Below, in pieces: positions 34,920 through 44,136 of a stretch of DNA of 64,000 bases. Position numbers and translations under genes: made by a program. The notes beneath the pieces were generated by a model that saw only the letters and a list, made by a program, of their open reading frames with translations, did no database searches and was not told the DNA's origin. This stretch comes from Io17-Chloro-G2 sp963663135 (GTDB lineage: Bacteria > Chloroflexota > Dehalococcoidia > Lucifugimonadales > UBA3495), in assembly GCA_963663135.2 (NCBI GenBank), contig CAXXRM010000005.1, forward strand, positions 1,736,001 to 1,800,000. The letters run 5' to 3'. Each line of letters starts with the position of its first letter. Within the stretch, counting starts at the first letter, position 1.

Positions 34920-36086
34920 CTACGCCACGGGCGTTGGGTCCAGGCCGTACAACTTCATGCCGTTCTCGCGGACGAGCTTGTAGCGCTCTACGTCGTCGGT
35001 CACGTACTCGAAGGACGTGGCGACAACGTCCATGGAGTTGGGCCAGGTGGACGCGTTGTGCGGGTAGTCCGAAGACCACATCAGGTTGTCCACACCGATG
35101 ATGTCCCGGTCTTGCACCGCCTGCATGTCGTTGATGTAGGTGAAGAACAACTGGCGCTGGCAGTATTCGGTGGGCTTCAGCGTCAGCTTGGTGGGATAGG
35201 GCGCCGTCCCACCTCGACGCACTGCGCCGTCGAGCCTCTTCATGAAGGAGGGCACCCAGTCGGTACCATTTTCGGCGCAGATCAGCTTCAAGCCCGGGAA
35301 ACGCTCCAGCACTCCGGAGAGAACTATGGTGGCAAAGGTCCGCTCCGACTCGTGGTGCCGGGTCACGCCGCTGATTACGGCAATAGGGTCCCAGTAGTTG
35401 ATGGAGTACCGGCTTTCGGCCCCGCCGGTGATGCCGTGGAGCACCATGGGCATTCCCAGTTCCTGGGCGGCGGCCCAGAACTTGTCGTAGAAGGGGCTGT
35501 CGTAGGTCGGCGCGCCGGCGGGCGGGGAAAGCCAGATCATGGCTCCCCGAAGACCCATCCTGGCGGTCCGGTGCAGTTCCTGCACCGCCAGGTCAATGTC
35601 GTGAAGCGAGATGCATGGTACGCCGATCAAGCGTTTCGGGGAGTGACTGCTATACTCGGCCAGCCAGTCGTTGTAGGCGGTGAAGCAGGCCCGCTGGAGG
35701 GCGGCGTCCTGGAGCCAGAAGAGCCGGAAACAGAGAGTGCAGTGCAGTATCTCCGCCTCCACGCCGTCAACGTCCTGGTCGATAAGGCGCGCCACCGGGT
35801 CCCAGCCGCCGGTGAGGGCTTCGCGGTACCCTTTTCCGCTTTCGGTGTACTCGTTCTTGTTGCCGCCACGGGCAGCCGAAGCAACTCCAACTGATACCGG
35901 GTGCGGGGGAAAGCCTTCGTAAATCATGAAATCTTGCAGCTTGCCGTCCTTCTCCCGGGTCTCGACCCGCGGCGCTCGGAAATGGTACGCGGGTTCGATC
36001 CGCTCCAGCCAAAGGTCGGTTGGCTCACTCACGTGGGAGTCGGCCGAGAACAGCTTGTAGTTGACCATTTCGTTGTAATTCACCAT
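34920..36086 (-). CDS. Amidohydrolase-2 family protein (TIM-barrel metal hydrolase/decarboxylase)
   Basis: 388 aa. The N-terminal SADSHVSEP corresponds to the DxH metal motif (here with Ser-His), MVLHGITGG gives the third His, ICAENGTDWVP and WSSDYPHNAS supply the final Asp ligand. This matches amidohydrolase-2 proteins such as ACMSD and gamma-resorcylate decarboxylase, which act on aromatic or ring-cleavage acids. The start is ambiguous since MVNYNEMVNYK is an internal duplication; ATG 36086 or 36068 could be used. It is divergent from the molybdoenzyme gene. Confidence 0.85.
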   Translation of the reverse strand: MVNYNEMVNYKLFSADSHVSEPTDLWLERIEPAYHFRAPRVETREKDGKLQDFMIYEGFPPHPVSVGVASAARGGNKNEYTESGKGYREALTGGWDPVARLIDQDVDGVEAEILHCTLCFRLFWLQDAALQRACFTAYNDWLAEYSSHSPKRLIGVPCISLHDIDLAVQELHRTARMGLRGAMIWLSPPAGAPTYDSPFYDKFWAAAQELGMPMVLHGITGGAESRYSINYWDPIAVISGVTRHHESERTFATIVLSGVLERFPGLKLICAENGTDWVPSFMKRLDGAVRRGGTAPYPTKLTLKPTEYCQRQLFFTYINDMQAVQDRDIIGVDNLMWSSDYPHNASTWPNSMDVVATSFEYVTDDVERYKLVRENGMKLYGLDPTPVA

Positions 36087-36347
36087 TTTTCATACCCCCA
36101 TTCTCTTGCCGGGAAACGGCGTCTTACCAATCTATGTCACACCCGCGGCGGGTGCGGCCCGCTTGCCGGTTGTTGAGGCAAATGGTAGCCGCGGAGAGAC
36201 GCAGTGTCAACGCGGCCCTCGGTTTGCGAGTCCAATTGGATAGCCGGGCCGGAACACTGATTGGAGATTCGGCAAGGGGCGATTGGCCGGGGTTGCTGCC
36301 ACCCTTTGGGTAGGCTAATCTGGCAGCAGTCCATTGTGGTCTTCCTA

Positions 36348-36419
36348 CACCTTGGCGGCTCTTGCACCTTGGCGGACCTTGCACCTTGGCGGACCTTGGG
36401 CACCTCGGCGGACCTTGGG
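36348..36419. repeat. Four tandem repeats of a 17-19-nt unit
   Basis: Units at 36348-36364, 36365-36381, 36382-36400 and 36401-36419, consensus CACCTTGGCGGACCTTG with GG added in the last two. They end 37 nt before the molybdoenzyme start and can be translated in the longer frame, which has no ribosome binding site. Confidence 0.85.
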
Positions 36420-36456
36420 CGCCGGCGCATCGGACCATAGAATTGGAGAAAGCCAG

Positions 36457-38721
36457 ATGACTTCTTACACGACCATCGGCCTGACAAGCCCCCGGTTGGA
36501 CGGGCGGGAGAAAGTGACCGGGGAAGCCTTGTACACGGCCGACGTGGCGCTGCCGGGGACCCTCTGGGGCGCAGCCCTGCGCAGCCCTTACCCCCACGCC
36601 CGCATACTTAACGTCGATATTTCCCTGGCTTTGCAAGTGCCGGGGGTCCACGCCGTGCTGACCGGGCGGGACGTGCGGGGCATCCGGTACGGCAGACGCC
36701 TGTATGACGTTCCGATTCTGGCGGAGGACAACGTCCGGTTTATCGGCGAGCGGGTGGCAGCGGTTGCCGCCGAGGACCGGGACGCGGCGGAGGAGGCCCT
36801 GCTCCGTGTTGAGGTGGAGTACCAGGAACTGCCGGGGGTCTTCGATCCCGCGGAGGCCCTGGCAGAGGGCGCTCCCATTTTGCACCCGGAGGTCAACAGC
36901 TACGCCGGGCTGCCCCGGCAGTTGGCGCAGCCCACCAACTGCTTTGCCCAGGATACTTGGAGCAAAGGGGACGTCGACAAGGGTTTTGCCGAGTCCGACA
37001 TTGTTGTGGAAAACACCTTCACTGTACCCCGGCAGCACCAGGCCTATTTGGAAACCCACTCGTGCCTGGTGTGGATAGACGACGAAGGCAGGGTGCAGAT
37101 TTGGGCTTCCAGCAAGGTGCCCTACCCGGTGAAGCAGCAGTTGTCCAATGCCTTGGGGCTTCCCGAGGAGCGTATTCGCATCAACCCGGTCAACATTGGC
37201 GGCGACTTCGGTGGAAAAGGATCCCCCATGAACATTCCCTTGGCCTACTTCCTGGCGGTGCGTACCGGCAGGCCAGTCAGGATGGTTATGGACTATACCG
37301 AAGAGTTCATAGCGGGCAACCCCCGGCACAGCGCCTTGGTCGAGATCAAGACCGGGGTCAAGCGGGACGGGACCTTGGTGGCCCTGCAGGCCAAGGTGAT
37401 TTTCAACAGCGGCGCCTACGGGGGATTCAAGCCTGCCCCCGGCGTGAATTTAGGCGGCGCAGCCAAGGCCGGCGGCCCCTACCGGATTCCCCACCTCCGG
37501 GTCGACGCGCTCCAAGTGTACACCAACACCGTCCCCGGCGGATTCATGCGGGCTCCCGGCGAACCCCAAGCCGCATTCGCCGCCGAGTGCCAAATGGACC
37601 TGGTTGCGCAACGCCTGGGGATAGACCCGATGCAGTTTCGGCTGAAAAACCTGCTCCAAGAAGGGGACGAGAACCCCTTGGGCGCGGTCTATACCGGCAT
37701 CAGGGCCAAGGAGACCCTGGAAGCGGCGGTATCCGCATCGGACTACAACGCTCCCAAACCGGAGAACACCGGCCGCGGCATTGCCATGGGAGACCGCCCC
37801 ACTGCCGGAGGGGAGTCCCACGCCATGGTGACTCTCAGCCCCGAAGGCTCGATAGTGGTGCATTCCTCCATATTCGAACCGGGTACCGGCACCTACACCA
37901 TACTGCAAAAGATAGTCGCCGAGGAGTTGGGAGTGTCCTTGGAGCAAGTCCAAGTGGAAGTGTGGGACACCGACGGCGTGCCCTTCGACACCGGCGTAGG
38001 CGGCAGCCGGGTAACCCGAGTGGCGGGACTGGCCGCCTACCAAGCCGCCGGGGAGGCCTCCGCCGAATTGATGCGGGTGGCCGCCGACATGTTGGGTTGG
38101 CCCGAGGAGCGGATGGCGCTGCGGGGCGAACTGCTGGTCCGGGGGGATACCTCGGAGGGCCGTCCCTGGGCCGAGGTCTTGCAACAATTGGGAAGGCCGG
38201 TAGTGGGCCGGGCCCACGTACTCGATACCAGCCCGGCCCAGACCACGTCGTTCACCGCCCAAGTTGCCGAGGTCTCGGTGGACCCGGAAACCGGCGAGGT
38301 CAAGCTGCTCCGGTTCACCACCGCCCACGACGTTGGCGCAGTGCTGAATCCGGTGGACCATCAAGGCCAGATTGACGGGGCTGTGGTCCAAGGATTCGGC
38401 TACGCCTTGGCGGAGAACCTGGAGGTGGAAGAGGGGAGGGTAACCGTCCCCAACTTCGGCGAATACAAGATTTTCAGCATCCAGGACATCCCGGAGTTAC
38501 GGACCGTGCTGCTGGAATCCGGGAGCGGACCGGGGCCTTACAACGCGAGGGGCATCGGGGAGAATCCCAGCGGCCCGATTGCCCCGGCCATTGCCAACGC
38601 GGTGGCCGACGCCGTGGGAGTGCGCATAAAGCACCTACCCATCACCGCCGAAAAGGGCCGTCTTTCGTCATGCCCAACAAACTTGGTATTGCGGGAGTTG
38701 CAGGAGCGGCCCGACGCCTAG
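36457..38721 (+). CDS. Xanthine dehydrogenase family, molybdopterin-binding subunit (XdhA/CoxL-like)
   Basis: 754 aa; ATG 36457 follows GGAGA and MTSYTTIGLTSPRLDGREKVTGEALYTAD is the normal N terminus of the family. Molybdenum-cofactor motifs are visible: GGDFGGKGS, GGFMRAPGEPQ, VGGSRVTRVAG and the C-terminal catalytic Glu in RGIGE (Glu702). The active-site loop lacks the AYRCSFR of true CO dehydrogenases, so it belongs to the broad hydroxylase group acting on N-heterocycles or aldehydes. No FAD or [2Fe-2S] subunit is encoded next to it, which is unusual; they must come from elsewhere. Confidence 0.88.
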   Translation: MTSYTTIGLTSPRLDGREKVTGEALYTADVALPGTLWGAALRSPYPHARILNVDISLALQVPGVHAVLTGRDVRGIRYGRRLYDVPILAEDNVRFIGERVAAVAAEDRDAAEEALLRVEVEYQELPGVFDPAEALAEGAPILHPEVNSYAGLPRQLAQPTNCFAQDTWSKGDVDKGFAESDIVVENTFTVPRQHQAYLETHSCLVWIDDEGRVQIWASSKVPYPVKQQLSNALGLPEERIRINPVNIGGDFGGKGSPMNIPLAYFLAVRTGRPVRMVMDYTEEFIAGNPRHSALVEIKTGVKRDGTLVALQAKVIFNSGAYGGFKPAPGVNLGGAAKAGGPYRIPHLRVDALQVYTNTVPGGFMRAPGEPQAAFAAECQMDLVAQRLGIDPMQFRLKNLLQEGDENPLGAVYTGIRAKETLEAAVSASDYNAPKPENTGRGIAMGDRPTAGGESHAMVTLSPEGSIVVHSSIFEPGTGTYTILQKIVAEELGVSLEQVQVEVWDTDGVPFDTGVGGSRVTRVAGLAAYQAAGEASAELMRVAADMLGWPEERMALRGELLVRGDTSEGRPWAEVLQQLGRPVVGRAHVLDTSPAQTTSFTAQVAEVSVDPETGEVKLLRFTTAHDVGAVLNPVDHQGQIDGAVVQGFGYALAENLEVEEGRVTVPNFGEYKIFSIQDIPELRTVLLESGSGPGPYNARGIGENPSGPIAPAIANAVADAVGVRIKHLPITAEKGRLSSCPTNLVLRELQERPDA

Positions 38722-38861
38722 CCGGCATTCCCCTTGGGCCCGTGGTTCGACAGTTTCGCCATGCAAAAGAAAAATGAATCCGCCGTCTCGCCCTGACCTT
38801 GCCAAAGGAAGGCGGCTACCCAATCCGCCCGATTCTGCACGGTCACCGTGCCGCCGCCAGC

Positions 38862-38890
38862 TTGACACCCTCACCCGGCGGTTGTAACTT
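38862..38890 (+). promoter_or_regulatory. Promoter of the substrate-binding lipoprotein
   Basis: TTGACA (perfect), 17-nt spacer, TAACTT, 46 nt before the start. Confidence 0.6.
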
Positions 38891-38935
38891 GGCCGTTGTC
38901 TTTTTCCCATATACCCCATATACATTGGAGTTGTA

Positions 38936-40723
38936 ATGCTGAAAGGACTCAGGTATCTGAAACCGCACTGGTTGGTTGTAGCCTTAGTGTTGGCAGTCGC
39001 CGTGGCTTGCGGCGGATCCGCAGCCCCGGACACTGACGCGGCCCCGGCGGCCATGGAACCCACCGCGATGCAATCCGCCGCGGACACCCCGGTTCCCCCC
39101 ACCGAGGCCATGATGGAACCAACGGCTGCCCCCACGGCCATGGTTGTTCCTTCGGGCTCAAAAATGGAATTTGCGATGTCCCCCGAATGGGTATCCCGGG
39201 GAAAGTACGGCAAAACGGTCAAATTTGCCTGGAGAGGAAACCCCGGGCAGTGGGACATGCACTATTGCGCCAGCCTCTTCAGCTGCCTGATGCCCTCACA
39301 ACCCCGGTTTAACCAAGTAGTCGAATATGACCCGGTGGCGCCCACCGAGGTGATTTGCGACCTCTGCAAGAGCTGGGAAGTGAACGCCGACGGCACGGTC
39401 TATACCTTCAAGCTTTGGGAGGCGAATTCCAGCGACGGGGTGCCCTTTACCGCAGAGGATGTGGCATTCAGCCTGGACCGGATTACTGAGCCGGACGCCA
39501 TTCGGAGCAGAACGGGCTCGCTGAGACAATTCTACGAACACGGCACCGCGACAGTGATTGACAGCCAGACCATCGAGGTGCCGATCAAATTCCCCGCGGC
39601 TACCTTCCTGGCTAACCTGGCCCAGGACTACATGAAGCTATACCCCAAGCACAAAGCGGAAGGCCTTTCCCAGGAGGACGTCAACTGTTGCCCGGATAAC
39701 CTGGTCGGCACCGGTCCCTTCGTCTTCGTTGGGATAGAGAAAGGCACATCCTTCGAATACGTGAAAAACGACGACTATTTCAAGGAAGGCCGACCGTTCT
39801 TTGACGGGTTTGAGGTATTCCTGATTTCCGACCTGTCCAGAGTCATCAGCAGCTTGCAAATCGGCCAGCTCGACGCCACCTACGGTACCGGGGTGCCTTA
39901 CCCGGTGCTGGACATGGAACAACTGGAAAGGGACTCCGGCGGCAGGATGAAGCCGTTAAACGTTGGCGGAGCATTCGCCGGGCTGATTCTGCACCAGAAC
40001 CAACCGCCATTCGACGACGCCAGAGTGCGCCGGGCGGCATACCTGGCATTGGAACGCGAGGTAATCAGAGACACAGTTTGGGACGGGTTGGGCGATGTCG
40101 GCACGTTTATAAACTACGGCTACGTGGAGACCACTGAAGGCTTGGCCCAAGAGCCCGGATGGCGGCTTCCCAAAGATGAAGACCTTGCTGAGGCCAGGCG
40201 GCTGATTGCAGAGGCGGGATACCCCGAAGGTTTCAAGGGGACAATGAACGCCGGCAGTTCACCTACCGGCGTCGGCCAAGCTTCAATCGTCACCGAGCAG
40301 CTTCGAGCCGTCGGGTTGGACTTCACGATCAACTCGGTGGACACCGCGACCTACCACGTTCGCACGCGGGATGGCACCTACAATTTAACCAGCGTGGTCT
40401 CAGCGGTAATTATCCCCGACCCTTCGGACCTCTTGGCGCAGGTGTTCAGCTTGGACATAGAAAAGAATCCCGACAACTGGTCCACCCCCAGGTTCGCGGA
40501 GTTGATAGTGGCCCAGGAGAGGGAGTTGGACGCAGACAAGAGAAAAGCCATCTTCAGAGAGATAGTGGACATTCTCCGCACGGGGGAAAGTCACTGGGTG
40601 CCTTTGGCCTTTATGACCAACGGCGGGGCGTACAGTTGCCACATGCAGAACGTGGTTGCGCCGCCAACAATTCAGATTGCCCACAAGTGGGAGCACGTTT
40701 GGTGGGACGAGGACGCCTGCTAG
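38936..40723 (+). CDS. ABC transporter substrate-binding lipoprotein (SBP_bac_5, peptide/nickel type)
   Basis: 595 aa. A lipoprotein signal peptide with lipobox VAVAC (Cys25) is followed by an Ala/Thr/Pro-rich linker to about residue 85. The mature part has the oligopeptide-binding (family 5) pattern: CKSWEVNADGTVYTFKL, GVPFTAEDVAFSLDR, NLVGTGPFVF and DDARVRRAAYLALER. No permease or ATPase genes are beside it. It delivers a peptide or similar solute; family 5 proteins are abundant in SAR202 genomes. Confidence 0.9.
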   Translation: MLKGLRYLKPHWLVVALVLAVAVACGGSAAPDTDAAPAAMEPTAMQSAADTPVPPTEAMMEPTAAPTAMVVPSGSKMEFAMSPEWVSRGKYGKTVKFAWRGNPGQWDMHYCASLFSCLMPSQPRFNQVVEYDPVAPTEVICDLCKSWEVNADGTVYTFKLWEANSSDGVPFTAEDVAFSLDRITEPDAIRSRTGSLRQFYEHGTATVIDSQTIEVPIKFPAATFLANLAQDYMKLYPKHKAEGLSQEDVNCCPDNLVGTGPFVFVGIEKGTSFEYVKNDDYFKEGRPFFDGFEVFLISDLSRVISSLQIGQLDATYGTGVPYPVLDMEQLERDSGGRMKPLNVGGAFAGLILHQNQPPFDDARVRRAAYLALEREVIRDTVWDGLGDVGTFINYGYVETTEGLAQEPGWRLPKDEDLAEARRLIAEAGYPEGFKGTMNAGSSPTGVGQASIVTEQLRAVGLDFTINSVDTATYHVRTRDGTYNLTSVVSAVIIPDPSDLLAQVFSLDIEKNPDNWSTPRFAELIVAQERELDADKRKAIFREIVDILRTGESHWVPLAFMTNGGAYSCHMQNVVAPPTIQIAHKWEHVWWDEDAC

Positions 40724-40928
40724 CCCGAGTAGTTTCCTATCCACCAAGACCCTGATCGAATAGATCAGATTAGCAGGCTGCTGTCGCGACAACCGTTGAT
40801 GGCAGCCTGTTGTTTTTCCAAGGGAGCGTGGAATTGCCTGGACGGCCCCGGCTTCCAGGACTTTTTGCCAGGACTGTCCGACAACTGCCGATTGCCGCTT
40901 TTGATTTTCGTCCTACAGGAGGGGCTTC

Positions 40929-42353
40929 ATGGATGCCGCTGCTATTCCGTTTATGACCGTAGCCGAGCTATCGCAGGTCTTGGAAAGCCGGGAGGTTTCT
41001 CCCGTGGAGGTGACGCAGGCCTATCTGGACCGTATCGACCGGCTCAACCCGAGCCTGAGGGCCTATATCACGGTGTGCCGGGACGAGGCCCTGGCGGCGG
41101 CGCGGGAGGCGGAGCAGGCCATCGTGAACGGCCACTACCTGGGCCCCATGCACGGGATTCCGGTGGCGGTTAAGGACCAAATCAAGACCAAGGGCATACT
41201 GACCACCTGGGGCTCCAAGATCCTGGAGGACTACGTGCCCGACGAGGATGCCACGGTGATCGCCAACCTGAAACGCTCCGGGGCGATACTGCTGGGCAAG
41301 CACAACATGAGCGGGTTCGCCATGGGCGACGGGTCCGACCATCCTTACGGCACTCCCAGGAACCCCTGGTCCCTGGAGCACAGCCCGGGGGCAACCAGCA
41401 GCGGCTCCGGGGCCGCCACCGCCGCTTCCCTGTGCGCCACCTCCTTGGGAGAAGACACCACCGGGTCCATCAGGGGGCCTGCTTCATTTTGCGGGGTCGT
41501 TGGGATTAGGCCGACCTACGGAAGGGTTAGCCGCTTCGGCGTGTTGGGCACGGTCTGGTCAATGGACACCATCGGCCCCATCTCCAAAACGGTAGAGGAC
41601 TGCGCTATCACGTTCCGGGCAATCGCCGGCCACGACCCGCGCGACCAATACACCTGGCCCACGCCGGTTCCCGACTACCGGCAATTCCTGGACGGCGACG
41701 TGAAGGGAATGAAAATCGGCGTCATCAAGGAGCGGGCCGATTCCCAAGACGTGGAACCGGACATCAAAGAGGCGGTCGACCGGGCAATATCGCTTCTGGA
41801 GGAAATGGGCGCCTCAATTGAGGAGGTCTCTATCCCCCTGATCGACTACAGCACGGTAATCTTCCAGTCGATATCTCGGATGGAGGCAGCCAACGTGCAT
41901 GGCGCTTGGATCAGAGAACGACTGGATGACTTCCCCCATGGGATCCGCGTAAGACACCTTTGGGGCAGCATTCTACCGGCCCAAGCATATTACAAGGGCC
42001 TAAAACTAAGAGCGATGCTGCGGGAACAGGTGCTACAGGCCCTGGCAAACGTGGACGTAATTCTCCAGCCAACATCCCCGGTCCCAGCGCCACGAATAGC
42101 ATCCGCCGCGCCACCGCCCGCCACCAAAGAAAGGGTCAAAGCCGGGTTCTTCGGCCGCAACACCTATACGTCAACCGCCAACGTCGCCAACATCCCGGCC
42201 ATGTCCGTCCCCTGCGGCTTCACATCTTCTCAACCCGCCCTACCGATAGGCCTGCAAATCTTCGGTAAGCCTTTCGACGAATCCACCATGTTCAAAGTAG
42301 CCCACGCCTACGAACAGAACACCAACTGGCATACCCTGAGGCCGCCGGTGTAG
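40929..42353 (+). CDS. Amidase (amidase signature family)
   Basis: 474 aa; ATG 40929 follows AGGAGG. The Ser-Ser-Lys triad is visible: Lys82 (HGIPVAVKD), cis-Ser157/158 (GATSSGSGAA) and nucleophile Ser180 (DTTGSIRGPAS). A GatA role is unlikely because no gatB or gatC is nearby and the flanking genes are catabolic. It probably hydrolyses a small amide. About 205 bp separate it from the lipoprotein gene. Confidence 0.88.
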   Translation: MDAAAIPFMTVAELSQVLESREVSPVEVTQAYLDRIDRLNPSLRAYITVCRDEALAAAREAEQAIVNGHYLGPMHGIPVAVKDQIKTKGILTTWGSKILEDYVPDEDATVIANLKRSGAILLGKHNMSGFAMGDGSDHPYGTPRNPWSLEHSPGATSSGSGAATAASLCATSLGEDTTGSIRGPASFCGVVGIRPTYGRVSRFGVLGTVWSMDTIGPISKTVEDCAITFRAIAGHDPRDQYTWPTPVPDYRQFLDGDVKGMKIGVIKERADSQDVEPDIKEAVDRAISLLEEMGASIEEVSIPLIDYSTVIFQSISRMEAANVHGAWIRERLDDFPHGIRVRHLWGSILPAQAYYKGLKLRAMLREQVLQALANVDVILQPTSPVPAPRIASAAPPPATKERVKAGFFGRNTYTSTANVANIPAMSVPCGFTSSQPALPIGLQIFGKPFDESTMFKVAHAYEQNTNWHTLRPPV

Positions 42354-42390
42354 GGGGTGGGCGGGATTTGTTGCAACCTGATCCGTATTT

Positions 42391-42417
42391 AATGTGACTA
42401 GTCAGACTAGTTATAAT
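42391..42417 (+). promoter_or_regulatory. Promoter-operator of the Phd-like antitoxin
   Basis: Two copies of GACTAGT (42396-42402 and 42405-42411, each with the palindrome ACTAGT) abut a perfect TATAAT (42412-42417). Only 7 nt separate the -10 from the ATG at 42425, so the transcript would be leaderless. The repeats are well placed for autorepression by the antitoxin. Confidence 0.55.
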
Positions 42418-42424
42418 ATGGCCC

Positions 42425-42699
42425 ATGGATATCAGCTACTCCACCTATGAAGCCAAGGCACGTTTCTCGGAAGTCCTGCGGCACGTTAGGCAAGGAGGGA
42501 CGGTCACCATTCTTTATAGGGGTGAACCCGTGGCCCAGATCCGTCCGGTCCCGCGGGGGAGCCGACAATCGAAGAGCGACTCGACGGGCTGAGACAGCGC
42601 GGGGTTTTGACTGAACACGGCGCGCAGGGGCAACGGATCGCCAGTGTACAACGGCGTCCGGGTGCGCTGGACCGATTTCTGGCCGAGCGCAACGGGTGA
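42425..42699 (+). pseudogene. Phd/YefM-like antitoxin, frameshifted
   Basis: ATG 42425 gives MDISYSTYEAKARFSEVLR ... YRGEPVAQIRPVPRG, the Phd/YefM DNA-binding domain. After a run of five G (about 42555-42559) the frame shifts; the expected C-terminal toxin-binding part (EPTIEERLDGLRQRGVL ... ALDRFLAERNG) continues in another frame to TGA 42697-42699. As written, translation stops at 42592 (55 aa). No PIN or RelE toxin follows directly: a methyltransferase fragment does, so it is an orphan. A sequencing error in the G run is possible. Confidence 0.65.
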
Positions 42700-42725
42700 A
42701 GAAGCGCCGTTCAAGGACTGCCCCC

Positions 42726-42947
42726 ATGCCAAACACCCTCTACTACGGCGATAACCTGGATATTCTGCGGCAGCACGCTGCGGCGGAGTCGGTGGACTTA
42801 GTTTACTCGGACGCGCCGTTCAACTCCAACGCCAGCTACAACGTGCTGTTCCAGGAGGAGTCCGGGGAGGAGTCACCGGCGCAGATCCGGGCGTTCAGCG
42901 GCCTTGGGAGTGGACCCGAGGGGTTGATTGGCAATGACTGTTGCTAA
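42726..42947 (+). pseudogene. Truncated N-terminal copy of the DNA methyltransferase
   Basis: From TGCCCCCATG onward this closely repeats the start of the gene at 44137 (NTLYYGDNLDILRQHAAAESVDLVY) for about 190 nt, then diverges near 42915. The catalytic DPPF is changed to DAPF. A GTG-started frame overlapping the antitoxin stop (42696) runs into it. It is a relic left when the toxin-antitoxin genes and a full methyltransferase came to lie downstream. Confidence 0.75.
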
Positions 42948-43037
42948 GAAACCTGTGCAAGACACTACGCGCCGCGAAAACGGGCCGGTTACAATATGAT
43001 TAGGTGTTGCAGGCTTGTATAGTATCTCTCCTCAAAG

Positions 43038-43316
43038 ATGATACTCGGGTTCCGAAGTCGTAGACTACAACGCCTGTATGAACGAGGAGACCGGAGTCGA
43101 ATACCCCCTAACCACCTCGAGAAGATCGAAGACATTCTTGCCCAGCTTGACGTGGCGGCTGGCCCACCGGATATGGATAAACCAGGTTTTCGGCTTCACC
43201 AGTTGAGAGGTGACTTGGCTGGATTCTGGTCGGTGGTGGTATCAGGTAACTGGCGAATTGTATTCCGATTCGATGATGGAGACGCCCTTGGCGTGGACTA
43301 CGTCGACTACCACTAG
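43038..43316 (+). CDS. higB: HigB-like toxin (RelE/ParE superfamily)
   Basis: 92 aa. The entire HigB pattern is present: MILGFRSRRLQRLYERGD, KIEDILAQLDVA, FRLHQLRGDLAGFWSVVVSGNWRIVFRF and the closing DYVDYH. Such toxins cut mRNA on the ribosome. A TATAGT at 43018-43023, 14 nt before the ATG, suggests a nearly leaderless transcript. The antitoxin gene starts 13 bp after the stop, the toxin-first order typical of higBA. Confidence 0.88.
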   Translation: MILGFRSRRLQRLYERGDRSRIPPNHLEKIEDILAQLDVAAGPPDMDKPGFRLHQLRGDLAGFWSVVVSGNWRIVFRFDDGDALGVDYVDYH

Positions 43317-43329
43317 GGGTGGATAGAAA

Positions 43330-44127
43330 ATGCCAATGCAAAATCCCCCTCATCCGGGCCGGTCGATTCTGCGGGACTGCATGGAACCCCTGGGCATGAG
43401 CCTGGAGGAAACGGCGAAGCAACTCGGCGTCAGCGCGATGTCGTTGTCAAGTGTAATCAACGGAGAATCGTCTATCACCTTCCAGTTAGCCGTTGGCCTT
43501 GACAAACTATTCGGGGGTGGCGCTTCTACCTGGTACCAACTGCAATCGCAGTATGACGAAGCCCAAGCGTGTAACCAGGAGGCAGTCCCAGAAGGGTCCG
43601 AATCGCCGACAATCCACCCGCAGACGGCCATTCGTCACCTTGATCATGGTCGGGTTGTCTATGAAACCTACGATGCTGAGGTCATTGCCCTTCGGGTTCT
43701 GTCAACCGATGAACTCAAGCTCGCGGGCAAATCAAGCCATAACCGAGTGGAGTTTAGATTTGTGGGTGAGGGGCCGGGAGCGGTACGGATACGAATGATT
43801 TATCAGCCATCAACCGATGCCTCTCCAGAGCTTATATCAGACATTCTCTTCACGGCATACCTGGAATGGAATGCCGAAGCTGACCAATATCTTGGTCATA
43901 TAGATGCGGCGGAATGGAACCGGGCATCTGAGGAATTATATGCCGCCAGGGAAAAAATGAACGACCTTTATGCTCTCCTCGGCGAGCAGCATTCTGGACC
44001 GGCACCTGATGCCGATAACTTGTTGGAAGACGAACCGGGGCCTTATGCCGATGTTCTAAAGGAAGCCGAGCGGCTTCTTCACAAAGGAACGGCCTCCGTA
44101 CGTGCCTCAGAGTTAGCAGGAGTCTAG
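43330..44127 (+). CDS. higA: HigA-like antitoxin with long C-terminal extension
   Basis: 265 aa; follows AGGGGTGG. Residues 1-85 are a complete HigA (HPGRSILRDCMEPLGMSLEETAKQLGVSAMSLSSVINGESSIT...). HigA is normally about 100 aa; here a further 170 residues follow: a segment with YETYDAEVIALRVLSTDELKL and a beta-like middle (RVEFRFVGEGPGAVRIRMIYQ), then an acidic helical tail. I do not recognise the extension. It could be a sensor or a fused gene. The methyltransferase starts 9 bp downstream, so the three genes may be one transcript. Confidence 0.75.
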   Translation: MPMQNPPHPGRSILRDCMEPLGMSLEETAKQLGVSAMSLSSVINGESSITFQLAVGLDKLFGGGASTWYQLQSQYDEAQACNQEAVPEGSESPTIHPQTAIRHLDHGRVVYETYDAEVIALRVLSTDELKLAGKSSHNRVEFRFVGEGPGAVRIRMIYQPSTDASPELISDILFTAYLEWNAEADQYLGHIDAAEWNRASEELYAAREKMNDLYALLGEQHSGPAPDADNLLEDEPGPYADVLKEAERLLHKGTASVRASELAGV

Positions 44128-44136
44128 TCTGCCCCC

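Noticed and set aside
36348..36419. CRISPR array
   Set aside because: The units are directly adjacent with no spacers; simple tandem repeats. No Cas genes or other arrays were seen anywhere in the window.
40796..41173. 125-codon plus-strand frame overlapping the amidase start
   Set aside because: Cys-rich translation of the amidase leader and 5' end in another frame; no ribosome binding site.
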